DNA of 64,000 nucleotides from Streptomyces graminofaciens (GCF_030294945.1 NZ_AP018448.1:3906001-3970000); one strand, 5' to 3'; shown: positions 25,430 through 36,766, counted from the stretch's first letter. Numbers and translations: made by a program. Notes: a model not told the origin generated them from the sequence alone.

Positions 25430-26503
25430 TCAGCCCACCCGGCAGGGCAGCGTCGTGGCGGTATCACCTCCCGAGCCCTGGACCACATAGCCGAAGTTGG
25501 CGCTCTGTCCTGGCGCGAGCGAGCCGTTCCAGTTGGCGTTGTGCACCATCACCGCCTGGCCGTTGTAGGTGGGGTTGCCGTTCCAGAGGCTGTCGATCTT
25601 CTGGCCGCTCGGCAGCGTCCAGTCGACCATCCAGCCGAGCATGGGCACGTCGCCGGTGTTGGTGACGACGACCTCGGACTGGTAGCCGCCGCTCCAACTG
25701 CCCGTCGTACGGCGGGTCGCGGAGCACTGGCCCGGTACCGGCTCGCTGGGGTTTCCGGGCTCCTTGATGCCGGTCACCTCACCGTTGCCGCCGTCGAAGA
25801 CGACGTCGGAGCAGGAGTAGAAGGTCTCCTGGCTGTCGGAGCGCTGCCAGACCATGTAGATGAGGTGACGGCCCGACTTGTTCGCCGGGAGCTGTCCCCG
25901 CCAGGAGTAGTTGGCCTCGACCGTGCCCGGGGAGCCGTTGAGCGGCGGGTGGTCGACGCTCAGGAACGGCTGCGCCTCCATGTCGTTCCAGGTGAGCGTC
26001 TTGGTCGGGTCGAAGCCGTCCTTGGTGATGTAGACGTAGAACCAACCAGGGTGCGCCGCCCACGCGTTGTAGGAGAAGTCGACGTTCGCGCCCGAGGTGA
26101 GGTGGGTGAGCGGCCAGTCGGCGCTCGGGGTGTTGAAGCCGGTGAAGTTGGTGTTGCCGCCGCTGCACAGCTGACCGTCCGGGACGAAGCCGCGGGTGCG
26201 GCCGGCGCCGTCCGAGCGGAGCACCGAGAACCAGTTGTAGAACGGGGTCGTTCCGCTGACCTGCTGTGCGGAACGACAGGCCGGGTTGATCGGTTTGATC
26301 TCCCCGGTGTCGGTCAGCCCGTCCTGCCAGCACAGGAAGGTACGGCTGCCGGGCTTCATCGGGGTGCCGTGGGCCTCCGCCTTGCCGCTGCCGGCCGACA
26401 GGACCAGGCCGAGCGCCGGGATCGTGGTGACGAGGGCGAGCAGGACGAGGAAGAGGGCCCGGTGGCGTTTGGGCAGCCTTAATCGCAGGATTGGCACGTG
26501 CAT
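25430..26503 (-). CDS. Secreted AA10 lytic polysaccharide monooxygenase with C-terminal CBM2
   Basis: A copper LPMO that oxidatively cleaves crystalline cellulose or chitin outside the cell. It has 357 residues. The signal peptide should be cut at KAEA|H, making His45 the N-terminal residue of the mature enzyme and half of the copper histidine brace; the second histidine is in NAWAAHPGWFYVYIT. The catalytic domain runs to about 240. A short Pro/Ser/Glu linker leads to a CBM2 domain (about 258-357) with flanking cysteines and surface tryptophans in GSWSGGYQSEVVVTNTGDVP and LWNGNPTYNG. The CBM2 and the CebR box in its promoter favour cellulose over chitin. ATG 26503 has AAGGAG eight bases before it. 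Confidence 0.94.
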   Translation of the reverse strand: MHVPILRLRLPKRHRALFLVLLALVTTIPALGLVLSAGSGKAEAHGTPMKPGSRTFLCWQDGLTDTGEIKPINPACRSAQQVSGTTPFYNWFSVLRSDGAGRTRGFVPDGQLCSGGNTNFTGFNTPSADWPLTHLTSGANVDFSYNAWAAHPGWFYVYITKDGFDPTKTLTWNDMEAQPFLSVDHPPLNGSPGTVEANYSWRGQLPANKSGRHLIYMVWQRSDSQETFYSCSDVVFDGGNGEVTGIKEPGNPSEPVPGQCSATRRTTGSWSGGYQSEVVVTNTGDVPMLGWMVDWTLPSGQKIDSLWNGNPTYNGQAVMVHNANWNGSLAPGQSANFGYVVQGSGGDTATTLPCRVG

Positions 26504-26634
26504 GACAAGCGCTCCTTGGTGTACGGCCTGGGGGGACGTGCGCATGTGCATGTAGGTGGGTGCGGATGACTTCGTACACAGAGGTGCGGGGTGGGAACGG
26601 ACCCCGGGGGCGGGTTCCGGTCCGCCACTCGATA

Positions 26635-26648
26635 TGGGAGCGCTCCCA
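26635..26648. promoter_or_regulatory. CebR operator before the LPMO gene
   Basis: TGGGAGCGCTCCCA is a perfect 14-base palindrome identical to the consensus box of CebR, the LacI-family repressor relieved by cellobiose/cellotriose. It lies 132 bases before the LPMO start. The rest of the 468-base gap to the kinase gene has no other gene. Confidence 0.88.
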
Positions 26649-26767
26649 CCCCCACCTTCTTCGGAAGCTAGCGCGCGGAGGTGTGGTTGTAAACGCCTGC
26701 GCGTGGGGTCGTTGGGAATGCCCGGAGGCGGGGCCCTCGGGAACGTCCGACGCGCGCCGACGCACAA

Positions 26768-26793
26768 GGGCCGCGCCCGGCTGGACGCGGCCC
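26768..26793 (-). terminator. Probable terminator after the histidine-kinase gene
   Basis: GGGCCGCG (26768-26775) pairs with CGCGGCCC (26786-26793) across 10 bases, about 180 bases downstream of the kinase stop on the minus strand. Confidence 0.45.
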
Positions 26794-26971
26794 CCGCGAT
26801 GACAGAAAACCGTATGGCACGGAAATGCACGGACCGTCGGCCCACCGCTGGTGAGGCGACGCCGTGGGATGTCACCGATCGTCGAAGGAACTCCTTTCCG
26901 CGAGAGCGGCCGTCGAGAACGACTGTGCGGGACGAAGCTGAGGCGGACCTGAAGTCGGTGGTGGAGTGCCG

Positions 26972-28621
26972 TCACACCGGAACGGACGGGACCGAGGGCG
27001 CCGAGACGGTGTCGACGGCGGGGAGTTCGGTGGTGCCCGCGGGCGGGAGTTCGATGGTGAACTCCGTGTGGCCGGGCTCGCTGACCACGTCGAGGCGGCC
27101 GCCGTGGGCCGAGACGATCGCGGCGACGATGGCGAGGCCGAGGCCCGAGCCGCCCTCGTGGGGGTTGGCGCGGGAGCGGGACACATCGGCGCGGGTGAAG
27201 CGTTCGAAGACCGAGGGGAGGAGGGCGGGCGGGATGCCGGGACCGTCGTCCCGTACCCGGACGACGCATGATGTCGCCGTGGCCTCCACCGCGGCGGTGA
27301 CCGTCGTACCCGCAGGGGTGTGCACCCGGGCGTTGGCCAGCAGGTTGGCCACCACCTGGTGGAGGCGGGCCTCGTCGCCGGTGACCAGGGCCGGGGCGTC
27401 CAGGAGCAGGGACAGCTGCCAGTTGTGGTCCTCGCCCGCCGCCCGCGCGTCCCAGACCGACTCCGCGACCAGGGCGGCGAGGTCCACCTCGGTGGACTCC
27501 AGGGGGCGGCCCTCGTCGAGGCGGGCGAGCAGCAGCAGGTCCTCCACCAGGCCCGTCATCCGTGCCGACTCCGCCGAGATACGGCGCCAGGCCAGGGTCG
27601 GCTCGATCTTGTCGGTGCCGCGGTTCATCAGTTCCGCGTAGCCGGCGATGGACGCGAGCGGCGTACGGAGTTCATGGCTGGCGTCGGCGAGGAAGCGGCG
27701 CATGCGTTCCTCGCTGCGCTGGCGCTGGGCGAGGGAGGCCTCGACGTGGTCGATCATCCGGTTGAGGGCGGCGCCGACCTGGCCGGCCTCGCTGCCGGGG
27801 TCGGTGTCGCGTTCGGGGACGCGGGTCAGGCCGGTGACCTCGCCCCGGTCGAGGGGGGACCGCGAGACCTCCACGGCGGTCGCGGCGACCCGGCCCAGCG
27901 GGCGCAGCTGTCGCCGGATGACGACCGCGCAGACACAGCCCGAGACGATGAGGCCGACGGCGGCGACGACCGCCTCGACGGTCACCAGGTCGCCGATCAT
28001 CTCCTGGACGTCGCCCATGGGGAGGCCGGTGAGGACGTACAGGCCGTCGCCGGTCAGGGCGGTGATCCGATAGGTGCCGAGGCCGGGGACCGTGCGGGTG
28101 TGGGTGGAGCCGTCGGCCTCGATGCCTTCGAGCGCGGCGCGCTGGGCGGAGCTCAGGGCCTCCGGGTCGCCGCCCGAACCGATGACCTCGGCGGTGGTGA
28201 TGTTCCCCTCCGCGTCGAGCCGGGCGGCCAGGGTGCCCACGGCCTGGCCCTGCTCCCGCAGGAACGCCAGGTCGGTGTGGTCGCGGGGGCCGACGCTCAC
28301 ACCTCCCAGGCTGCGCTCGGCGGCGTTGGCGACCCGCTCGTCGAGGGCGCCGAGCAGCGAGGCCCGCTGGGCGAAGACCGTGGTGAGCGCCATGGCGACG
28401 CACACCGCGACCAGGGTGGCCGAGATGAAGAAGAGCAGGCGGGTGCGCAACGAGCGGCTCCGCAGCGTCGGCAGGGGACGCCGAAAGCCGCCGCGTGGTG
28501 TGCGTGACGGGCGCCGGGTGCGGTTTCGCCAGGTCCGCGAAGGCCCCCGGGAGCCCCGTCCCGTCGTCCGCGCGGGCCGCCGGGAGCGGTCCCGCCCGTA
28601 TGCCGTCCAACGAGTCGTCAT
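26972..28621 (-). CDS. Membrane sensor histidine kinase
   Basis: The sensor of an OmpR-type two-component pair, 549 residues. A long arginine-rich cytosolic N-terminus (1-58, including SRSLRTR) precedes transmembrane helix 1 (about 61-83). An extracytoplasmic sensor of ~130 residues and helix 2 (about 214-236) follow, then a HAMP domain, the dimerisation box RRFLADASHELRTPLASIAG with phospho-acceptor His316, and an ATPase domain with VANLLANARVHTP (N box), RDDGPGIPP (G1), RANPHEGGSGLGLAI (G2). The C-terminal ~25 residues are Pro/Ser/Val-rich. Its ATG overlaps the response-regulator stop as ATGA, giving coupled translation. The signal is unknown. Confidence 0.94.
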   Translation of the reverse strand: MTTRWTAYGRDRSRRPARTTGRGSRGPSRTWRNRTRRPSRTPRGGFRRPLPTLRSRSLRTRLLFFISATLVAVCVAMALTTVFAQRASLLGALDERVANAAERSLGGVSVGPRDHTDLAFLREQGQAVGTLAARLDAEGNITTAEVIGSGGDPEALSSAQRAALEGIEADGSTHTRTVPGLGTYRITALTGDGLYVLTGLPMGDVQEMIGDLVTVEAVVAAVGLIVSGCVCAVVIRRQLRPLGRVAATAVEVSRSPLDRGEVTGLTRVPERDTDPGSEAGQVGAALNRMIDHVEASLAQRQRSEERMRRFLADASHELRTPLASIAGYAELMNRGTDKIEPTLAWRRISAESARMTGLVEDLLLLARLDEGRPLESTEVDLAALVAESVWDARAAGEDHNWQLSLLLDAPALVTGDEARLHQVVANLLANARVHTPAGTTVTAAVEATATSCVVRVRDDGPGIPPALLPSVFERFTRADVSRSRANPHEGGSGLGLAIVAAIVSAHGGRLDVVSEPGHTEFTIELPPAGTTELPAVDTVSAPSVPSVPV

Positions 28622-29346
28622 CTTCCGTCCTCCCCCGCCCGGATCGCGTATCCGACCCCGCGCACCGTGTGGATCATCGGCGCCCTGCCCTTGTCGATCT
28701 TGCGGCGGAGGCTGGAGATGTAGACCTCCACCAGGTTTCCGCCGCCGTCGAAGGAGCTGCTCCAGACGTGGTCGAGGATCTGGGCCTTGCTCAGCACCTG
28801 GCGCGGGTGGCTCAGCATCAGGCTGAGCAGGTCGAACTCCTTGGCGGTCAGCCGGACCGGCGTACCGTCGCGGTGCACCTCGCGGCTCTCCTCGGTGAGG
28901 ACGAGATCGCCGAGCACGAGGGCGCGGTCGTCCGACGGCCTGCTCTCCTCGACGCCGGCCCGGCGCAGCAGCCCGCGCAGCCGCAGGACGACCTCCTCCA
29001 GGGAGAACGGCTTGGTCACGTAGTCGTCCGCGCCCGCCGAGAGTCCGTCGATACGGTGCTCCAGCGCGTCCCGGGCGGTGAGCATGAGCACCGGCAGCTT
29101 CGGGTTCTCGTGGCGCAGCCGCCGCAGCACCTGGAGGCCGTCGAGGTCGGGCAGCATCCCGTCGAGGACGACGGCGTGCGGGGCGCAGCCGCGGGCGGCC
29201 TTGAGCGCGCTCTGTCCGTCGGCCGCCGGGTAGGGGCGCCAGCCCGCCTCGGTGACGGCCACGGACAGCAGTTGGGTGAGTCCGGGTTCGTCGTCGACGA
29301 TGAGGACGCGGACTCGGCCGTTTCGGGTCGCGGAGATGCCTGCCAT
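28618..29346 (-). CDS. OmpR-family response regulator
   Basis: A 242-residue DNA-binding regulator phosphorylated by the kinase encoded just after it. The receiver domain (about 12-125) has the acidic pocket VLIVDDEPG, phospho-acceptor Asp62 in VVLDGMLPDLDG and the conserved lysine in YVTKPFSLEE. The winged-helix output domain contains LTAKEFDLLSLMLSHPRQVL, VWSSSFDGGGNLVEVYISSL and HTVRGVGYAIR. The ATG at 29346 is preceded by AGGA seven bases away; the longer frame to 29472 overlaps the acnA terminator and is not used. It is preceded by that terminator, so the pair has its own promoter in the ~90-base gap. Confidence 0.94.
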   Translation of the reverse strand: MAGISATRNGRVRVLIVDDEPGLTQLLSVAVTEAGWRPYPAADGQSALKAARGCAPHAVVLDGMLPDLDGLQVLRRLRHENPKLPVLMLTARDALEHRIDGLSAGADDYVTKPFSLEEVVLRLRGLLRRAGVEESRPSDDRALVLGDLVLTEESREVHRDGTPVRLTAKEFDLLSLMLSHPRQVLSKAQILDHVWSSSFDGGGNLVEVYISSLRRKIDKGRAPMIHTVRGVGYAIRAGEDGR

Positions 29347-29434
29347 GTCCGAATCCTGTACCGAATGCCTGAGGGAACCCTGTGTTCCGGCTGAGGCGCA
29401 GCCGTGCGACCCGGACAGATGGCGTGACATGGCG

Positions 29435-29470
29435 GAGGGCCGCACCCCCGTCGCCGGGGATACGGCCCTC
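29435..29470 (-). terminator. Terminator after acnA
   Basis: GAGGGCCG (29435-29442) pairs with CGGCCCTC (29463-29470); the loop itself contains CCCCG...CGGGG and lengthens the stem. It starts about 20 bases past the acnA stop on the minus strand. Confidence 0.75.
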
Positions 29471-29489
29471 AACTGCCGTACCGGTCCGC

Positions 29490-32291
<2,802 letters not shown>

Positions 32292-32347
32292 GTAACCCTT
32301 ACCGTCAGACTGGCGATGGCGTGTGACTGAGGTGCGCCTTCGGCAGA

Positions 32348-32365
32348 TATCTCGATGTCGAGATA
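32348..32365. promoter_or_regulatory. Perfect 8-base-arm dyad upstream of acnA
   Basis: TATCTCGA-TG-TCGAGATA has perfect arms with a two-base spacer and resembles operators of MarR-like or other winged-helix regulators. It is 144 bases before acnA. It is followed by AC, giving GAGATAAC, which recurs directly before the XRE-MurA gene at 33399-33406. Confidence 0.55.
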
Positions 32366-32367
32366 AC

Positions 32368-32872
32368 TCTAATACACGAGGCTCGGATGGTCATGCCCAG
32401 GAGACGTGTGGGGTGTCTCAACGAAGCCGGGGCGGTCTCGGCCTTGACGGCAGCGGGCCGTGGTGCGCCGCTCCGGTCTTCCGCCTCCCGCGGGGCGGGC
32501 CGCTGAGGGCCGATCCCGGCCGGTCGTCGGTGTGACGGCTGCGGCCAGCGAGGGCCCGCGCGCACTGTTCGACCGACTCCCGGGAGCAGGCCGCCGAGCG
32601 TACGCCGCCCACCGCGCCCACCCGCCCGGACGCTCGCACCGCCCGGCCGCCGGGGACCCGGACGGCGTAGGACCTGTTGCGCAATCCCGTCGTCCGCCCG
32701 AAGAGCAGGCGGGACTCTCACAACAGGCCCCAGGAGACATCGCCCTATCGGGCAGAGTCCGCCGAGGTGATGGTCGGCAGCTCGCGATGCACTCACGCAC
32801 CCGTTCCGCCGCTCTCCGCGCTACTTGTGGCGCCGCCACTCGCGTCCGCCGTCGCGAGAGACATACAGCCCC
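32368..32872. other. Intergenic region without a recognised gene
   Basis: About 500 bases between the acnA control region and the small protein gene. Open frames here are compositional shadows on both strands; none shows a recognisable domain or ribosome-binding site. I see no convincing RNA gene. Confidence 0.5.
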
Positions 32873-33265
32873 TCACGACGCCCCCTTGGCACCCTCGTCC
32901 GGCACCCGCACGAAGCCCCCCGGCGCCCCCTTGAACGAGACCCGCGACGCCTCCATGTCCGTATGCTCCGCGTGCTGGGCGACCGTACGGCCGTCGCGGC
33001 TGACGATGCGCCAGGCGGTGGCGGCCGGCCCCTCGTCGTCCTCCACGTTGCCGAGGTCGTACGTCAGGAGCAGCGAGCCGTCGTCCGCGCGCACCACGTC
33101 GGCGGGTGCGCCGGCCATCTCGATGACGTCGGCGGGGCGCGGATGAGGGTCTCGCAGGACGCGCTTGTACTTCGCCTCGCGGTCCTTGGAGTTCCCGTCG
33201 CCGGCGCCACCGTCGTCGGAGCCGCCCGGGCTGCCGGCGACCAGCGCCAGCACCGCACTCGTCAT
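32873..33265 (-). CDS. Small secreted or membrane-anchored protein of unknown function
   Basis: The C-terminal ~105 residues look like real protein: KYKRVLRDPHPRPADVIEMA, then ADVVRADDGSLLLTYDLGN and AWRIVSRDGRTVAQHAEHTD. They follow a hydrophobic helix (VGLVAMTSAVLALVAG) and a Gly/Asp/Ser-rich linker. This suggests export with the C-terminal domain outside the cell. The start is uncertain. The ATG at 33265 lies inside the hydrophobic helix; a GTG at 33271 is similar; an ATG at 33394 would include the basic KRGRR before the helix, as a signal peptide should, but it sits only 22 bases from the divergent XRE-MurA start. I list the conservative start. No family recognised. Confidence 0.6.
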   Translation of the reverse strand: MTSAVLALVAGSPGGSDDGGAGDGNSKDREAKYKRVLRDPHPRPADVIEMAGAPADVVRADDGSLLLTYDLGNVEDDEGPAATAWRIVSRDGRTVAQHAEHTDMEASRVSFKGAPGGFVRVPDEGAKGAS

Positions 33266-33387
33266 GGCCACGAGCCCGACCGTCCGCCTGCCGCGTTTCG
33301 TTAAAAATGCCGTGGCCGCATCCTCACACCAAGTAACGGCCGTCTTCGGGGAAACAAGTAACCCGAACAGACCACCCAAGAGGCGCC

Positions 33388-33403
33388 ATCTCATATCTGA
33401 GAT
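33388..33403. promoter_or_regulatory. Dyad immediately before the XRE-MurA gene
   Basis: ATCTCA-TATC-TGAGAT lies 13 bases before the ATG, where the ribosome-binding site would be expected; no good Shine-Dalgarno sequence is present. Bound protein here would block both transcription and translation, so autoregulation by the gene's own helix-turn-helix is plausible. Related to the dyad before acnA. Confidence 0.45.
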
Positions 33404-33415
33404 AACCTCACCCTC

Positions 33416-34945
33416 ATGGGAGACGACTACCTCGTACGCATCGGCAAGCTCATCCGTGACGCCAGGCAGCACAGGGGCTGGACTCAGGCACAGCTGGCGG
33501 AGGCGCTCGGCACCAGTCAGAGTGCCGTCAACCGCATCGAGCGCGGCAACCAAAACATCAGCCTTGAGATGATCGCTCGAATCGGTGAGGCCCTGGACAG
33601 CGAGATCGTGTCGCTGGGGTACGCGGGTCCGATGCATCTGCGGGTGGTCGGCGGGCGCCGACTGTCCGGCGCCATCGACGTGAAGACCAGTAAGAACGCG
33701 TGCGTCGCCCTGCTCTGCGCATCCCTGCTGAACAAGGGGCGGACGGTGCTGCGGAGGGTGGCCCGGATCGAGGAGGTGTACCGCCTTCTGGAGGTGCTCG
33801 GCTCCATCGGCGTCCGCACCCGGTGGATCAACGACGGCGTCGACCTGGAGATCGTGCCCCCGGCCCAGCTGGATCTGGAGGCGATCGACGCCACGGCGGC
33901 CCGTCGTACGCGGTCCATCATCATGTTCCTCGGACCGCTGCTGCACCGCCTGGACCACTTCAAGCTGCCCTACGCCGGTGGCTGCGACCTCGGCACACGG
34001 ACCATCGAGCCGCACATGATCGCGCTGCGCCGGTTCGGGCTCGACATCACCGCCACCGAGGGGCTGTACCACGCCGAGGTCGACCGGTCCGTGACCCCCG
34101 GCCGCCCGATCGTGCTGACCGAGCGCGGCGACACCGTGACCGAGAACGCGCTGCTCGCCGCCGCGCGCCACGCCGGTGTGACCGTCATCCGCAACGCCTC
34201 CTCCAACTACATGGTCCAGGACCTGTGCTTCTTCCTGGAGGCCCTAGGCGTACGGGTGGAGGGCATCGGCACCACCACGCTCACCGTGCACGGCGTGCCG
34301 CACATCGACGTGGACGTCGACTACTCGCCCTCCGAGGACCCCGTGGAGGCGATGAGCCTGCTGGCCGCCGCCGTCGTCACGGAGTCCGAACTGACCGTGC
34401 GCCGGGTGCCGATCGAGTTCCTGGAGATCGAACTGGCGGTTCTGGAGGAGATGGGTCTCGACCACGACCGCTCGCCGGAGTACTTCGCCGACAACGGCCG
34501 TACCCGTCTGGTGGACCTCACCGTCCGTCCCTCGAAACTCCAGGCGCCGATCGACAAGATCCACCCCATGCCGTTCCCCGGCCTGAACATCGACAACGTC
34601 CCGTTCTTCGCGGCCATCGCCGCCGCCGCACAGGGCAAGACCCTGATCCACGACTGGGTCTACGACAACCGGGCGATCTATCTGACCGACCTCAACCGCC
34701 TCGGCGGACGCCTCCAGCTGCTGGACCCGCACCGGGTGCTGGTCGAGGGCCCGACCCGCTGGCGCGCCGCCGAGATGATGTGCCCGCCCGCGCTGCGGCC
34801 GGCCGTGGTCGTCCTCCTCGCGATGATGGCGGCTGACGGCACGTCCGTGCTGCGCAACGTGTACGTCATCAACCGCGGCTACGAGGAGCTGGCGGAGCGG
34901 CTGAACTCGGTGGGGGCGCAGATCGAGACGTTCCGGGACATCTGA
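33416..34945 (+). CDS. XRE helix-turn-helix fused to a MurA-like (EPSP-synthase fold) domain
   Basis: A 509-residue fusion. Residues 5-68 form a Cro/C1-type DNA-binding domain (WTQAQLAEALGTSQSAVNRI). Residues from about 72 to the end form the two-lobed enolpyruvyl-transferase fold of UDP-GlcNAc 1-carboxyvinyltransferase. MurA's catalytic Lys-Asn pair is present as Lys93-Asn94 in VKTSKNACVALL, and the mobile-loop cysteine as Cys190 in YAGGCDLGTRTIEPHM. The active site therefore may be intact. The normal housekeeping MurA is elsewhere in Streptomyces genomes; this second form is conserved at this locus in the genus (recalled). It may be a PEP- or UDP-GlcNAc-sensing regulator or a moonlighting enzyme. 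Start ATG 33416 begins exactly at the HTH. Confidence 0.9.
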   Translation: MGDDYLVRIGKLIRDARQHRGWTQAQLAEALGTSQSAVNRIERGNQNISLEMIARIGEALDSEIVSLGYAGPMHLRVVGGRRLSGAIDVKTSKNACVALLCASLLNKGRTVLRRVARIEEVYRLLEVLGSIGVRTRWINDGVDLEIVPPAQLDLEAIDATAARRTRSIIMFLGPLLHRLDHFKLPYAGGCDLGTRTIEPHMIALRRFGLDITATEGLYHAEVDRSVTPGRPIVLTERGDTVTENALLAAARHAGVTVIRNASSNYMVQDLCFFLEALGVRVEGIGTTTLTVHGVPHIDVDVDYSPSEDPVEAMSLLAAAVVTESELTVRRVPIEFLEIELAVLEEMGLDHDRSPEYFADNGRTRLVDLTVRPSKLQAPIDKIHPMPFPGLNIDNVPFFAAIAAAAQGKTLIHDWVYDNRAIYLTDLNRLGGRLQLLDPHRVLVEGPTRWRAAEMMCPPALRPAVVVLLAMMAADGTSVLRNVYVINRGYEELAERLNSVGAQIETFRDI

Positions 34946-34954
34946 GCGCTGGTA

Positions 34955-35007
34955 CCGCCGCACCCTGTCTGACCTGCGGTGATGCGGGTCTGGAGGGGGT
35001 GCGGCGG
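34955..35007 (+). terminator. Long-loop inverted repeat after the XRE-MurA gene
   Basis: CCGCCGCACCC (34955-34965) pairs with GGGTGCGGCGG (34997-35007) across 31 bases, ten bases past the stop codon. A plausible terminator, though the loop is long. Confidence 0.5.
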
Positions 35008-35299
35008 CACCTGTGGGACTTCTCCGGGACTTTGGGCCCGGACTGGGCTTTGCCGGTCGGTTTGCGGCTACGCGAAGACCGCGTCGACGGCGGCGCTGCC
35101 TCGAGCTCCAGCGGGGGGCAGGAAGTGGGCGTACTTGACGGAGACCGGCCCGGCGCCCCGCAAGGGGTCGGCCCCCCGGGCAACTGCGGGCGCCTCCCTC
35201 GTACGGCACCGGCAACCGCAGGTCGCAACGGAGGCTGCCGTGAGGATCGTACGGCGCGTCCACAGCCGCAGGGGCAGCCACGAGACCCAGGACCGGGCG

Positions 35300-35400
35300 A
35301 CGCCCTGGTCACGGCAGGTGCGGATGCGGGCTCTGGGGGTGCGGTGAGCCAGGCGTTGATGCGGGCGAGGTTGATCGCGGCTCCGGTGAGGGTGGGTACC
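35300..35400 (-). pseudogene. Decayed C-terminal scrap of an IS1182-type transposase
   Basis: On the minus strand one frame reads TLTGAAINLARINAWLTA, the usual near-C-terminal segment of Streptomyces IS1182-family transposases. The neighbouring frame then gives HRTPRARIRTC, the expected continuation, so there is at least one frameshift. No catalytic domain, terminal inverted repeat or target duplication is visible. The remainder of the 750-base gap (35008-35698) contains no other recognised gene. Confidence 0.5.
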
Positions 35401-35698
35401 GACAATGGCCCATTACGGCGGTGCTGCCCGGGCCGCAGGCTCGGGTCTGCGGCCACTCGAGGCCGGGGCAGAGGACGCCGGTACGCCTCGTCAGGGCTCG
35501 GAGCCCACCGAGAGCTTGCGCACGGCCGGCGAGCGGTTCGGTCTCCGGGTCTGAGCGAGACGCTCCTGCCACTCGCCGAGCGCCTGCGCAGGCACCAGGC
35601 CGACCGCTCCTGACGCGGACTCCCGGCAGCCACGCCAAGCAGGTTGCCGGGATGACTAGGCTGTGGTCAGGGCCGAGAAACAAGGGAAACAGGGGATC

Positions 35699-36760
35699 AT
35701 GGCGATTGGGGACAAGCCCATGCCCAGACGGCCCCGGCCGTCGATGGCGGATGTCGCCCGTCACGCTGGTGTCGCGCCGCAGACAGTTTCGCGCGTGTCC
35801 AACGGCCACAGCAACGTCGACCCGGCGACCAGGCAGCGGGTCGTGGAGTCGATGCAGGCGCTGGGCTACCGGCCGAACGGAGCCGCACGCGCGCTCAAGA
35901 GCGGGCGGTTCAACACGATCGGTGTCATCACCTTCACGCTCGATTCGTTCGGAAACACGCGCACGCTCGACGCCATAGCCAGGGAAGCCGCACACGCCAA
36001 GTACGCCGTCACCCTCATCCCCGTGTCGGACCCGACCATGGGCAGGGTTTCCGGTGCCTACGACCGGCTCAGCGAGGCGGCCGTCGACGGAGTGATCCTC
36101 GTCTTCGAGGCGCATCTCCTGGACAATGCGGAGTTCAGCCTCCCACCAGGGGTTCCGATGGTGGTTGTCGACTCCGACACCGGCCCCGGTTACACCGTGG
36201 TGGACACCGATCAGGCACTGGGCGCTCGTCAGGCGACGGAACACCTGCTGGAACTCGGCCACCGGCAGGTGTGGCACATCGCCGGACCCCCGACGTCGTT
36301 CTCCGCAGCCCATCGGGTCGAGTCCTGGCGGCGCACCATGCAGGATGCCGGCATCGTCCCGCCCCCGGTGCTGTACGGCGACTGGACCACCAGATCCGGA
36401 TACCGGCACGGGTTGACTCTGGGGCGGAGGCCGGAGGTCACGGCGATCTTCGCCGCGAACGATCATATGGCGCTCGGTGTCATGCGTGCCCTTCACGAGC
36501 TCGGCCGCCGGATTCCCGACGACATCAGCGTGGTGGGGTTCGACGACATGGAGGAGGCACATGCCTTCTGGCCGCCGCTGACCACCGTGCGGCAGGACTT
36601 CGCCGCGGTCGGCCGGCTCAGCCTTCAGAAGCTGCTGAGCAAGATCGGCCGCACTGGGCCTGACATGATCGACAAGACCTTGGTCCCGACCCGGCTGGTG
36701 GTCCGCGCGAGCACCGGAGCGCCGCCGCCCTCACCGGAAGGCGAAGCGCGGCGGCGCTGA
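35699..36760 (+). CDS. LacI-family transcriptional regulator
   Basis: A complete LacI/GalR repressor of 353 residues from the ATG at 35699 (AGGGG just upstream; the frame also opens at 35663). The helix-turn-helix is RPSMADVARHAGVAPQTVSRVSNG, hinge helix region PNGAARALKSG. The sensor half includes VVDTDQALGARQATEHLLELGHRQVWHIAGPP, AIFAANDHMALGVMRAL and VVGFDDMEEAHAFWPPLTTVRQDF, the usual sugar-binding and dimer contacts. It faces the GH5-ricin gene across a shared terminator. A likely job is to repress that gene through the long palindrome in its promoter; no such palindrome is found before the regulator itself. The sugar effector is unknown. Confidence 0.92.
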   Translation: MAIGDKPMPRRPRPSMADVARHAGVAPQTVSRVSNGHSNVDPATRQRVVESMQALGYRPNGAARALKSGRFNTIGVITFTLDSFGNTRTLDAIAREAAHAKYAVTLIPVSDPTMGRVSGAYDRLSEAAVDGVILVFEAHLLDNAEFSLPPGVPMVVVDSDTGPGYTVVDTDQALGARQATEHLLELGHRQVWHIAGPPTSFSAAHRVESWRRTMQDAGIVPPPVLYGDWTTRSGYRHGLTLGRRPEVTAIFAANDHMALGVMRALHELGRRIPDDISVVGFDDMEEAHAFWPPLTTVRQDFAAVGRLSLQKLLSKIGRTGPDMIDKTLVPTRLVVRASTGAPPPSPEGEARRR

Positions 36761-36766
36761 CCCGCC

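Noticed and set aside
32460..33146. 228-codon plus-strand open frame in the acnA/small-protein gap
   Set aside because: No ribosome-binding site and no family features. It overlaps the better-supported minus-strand small protein.
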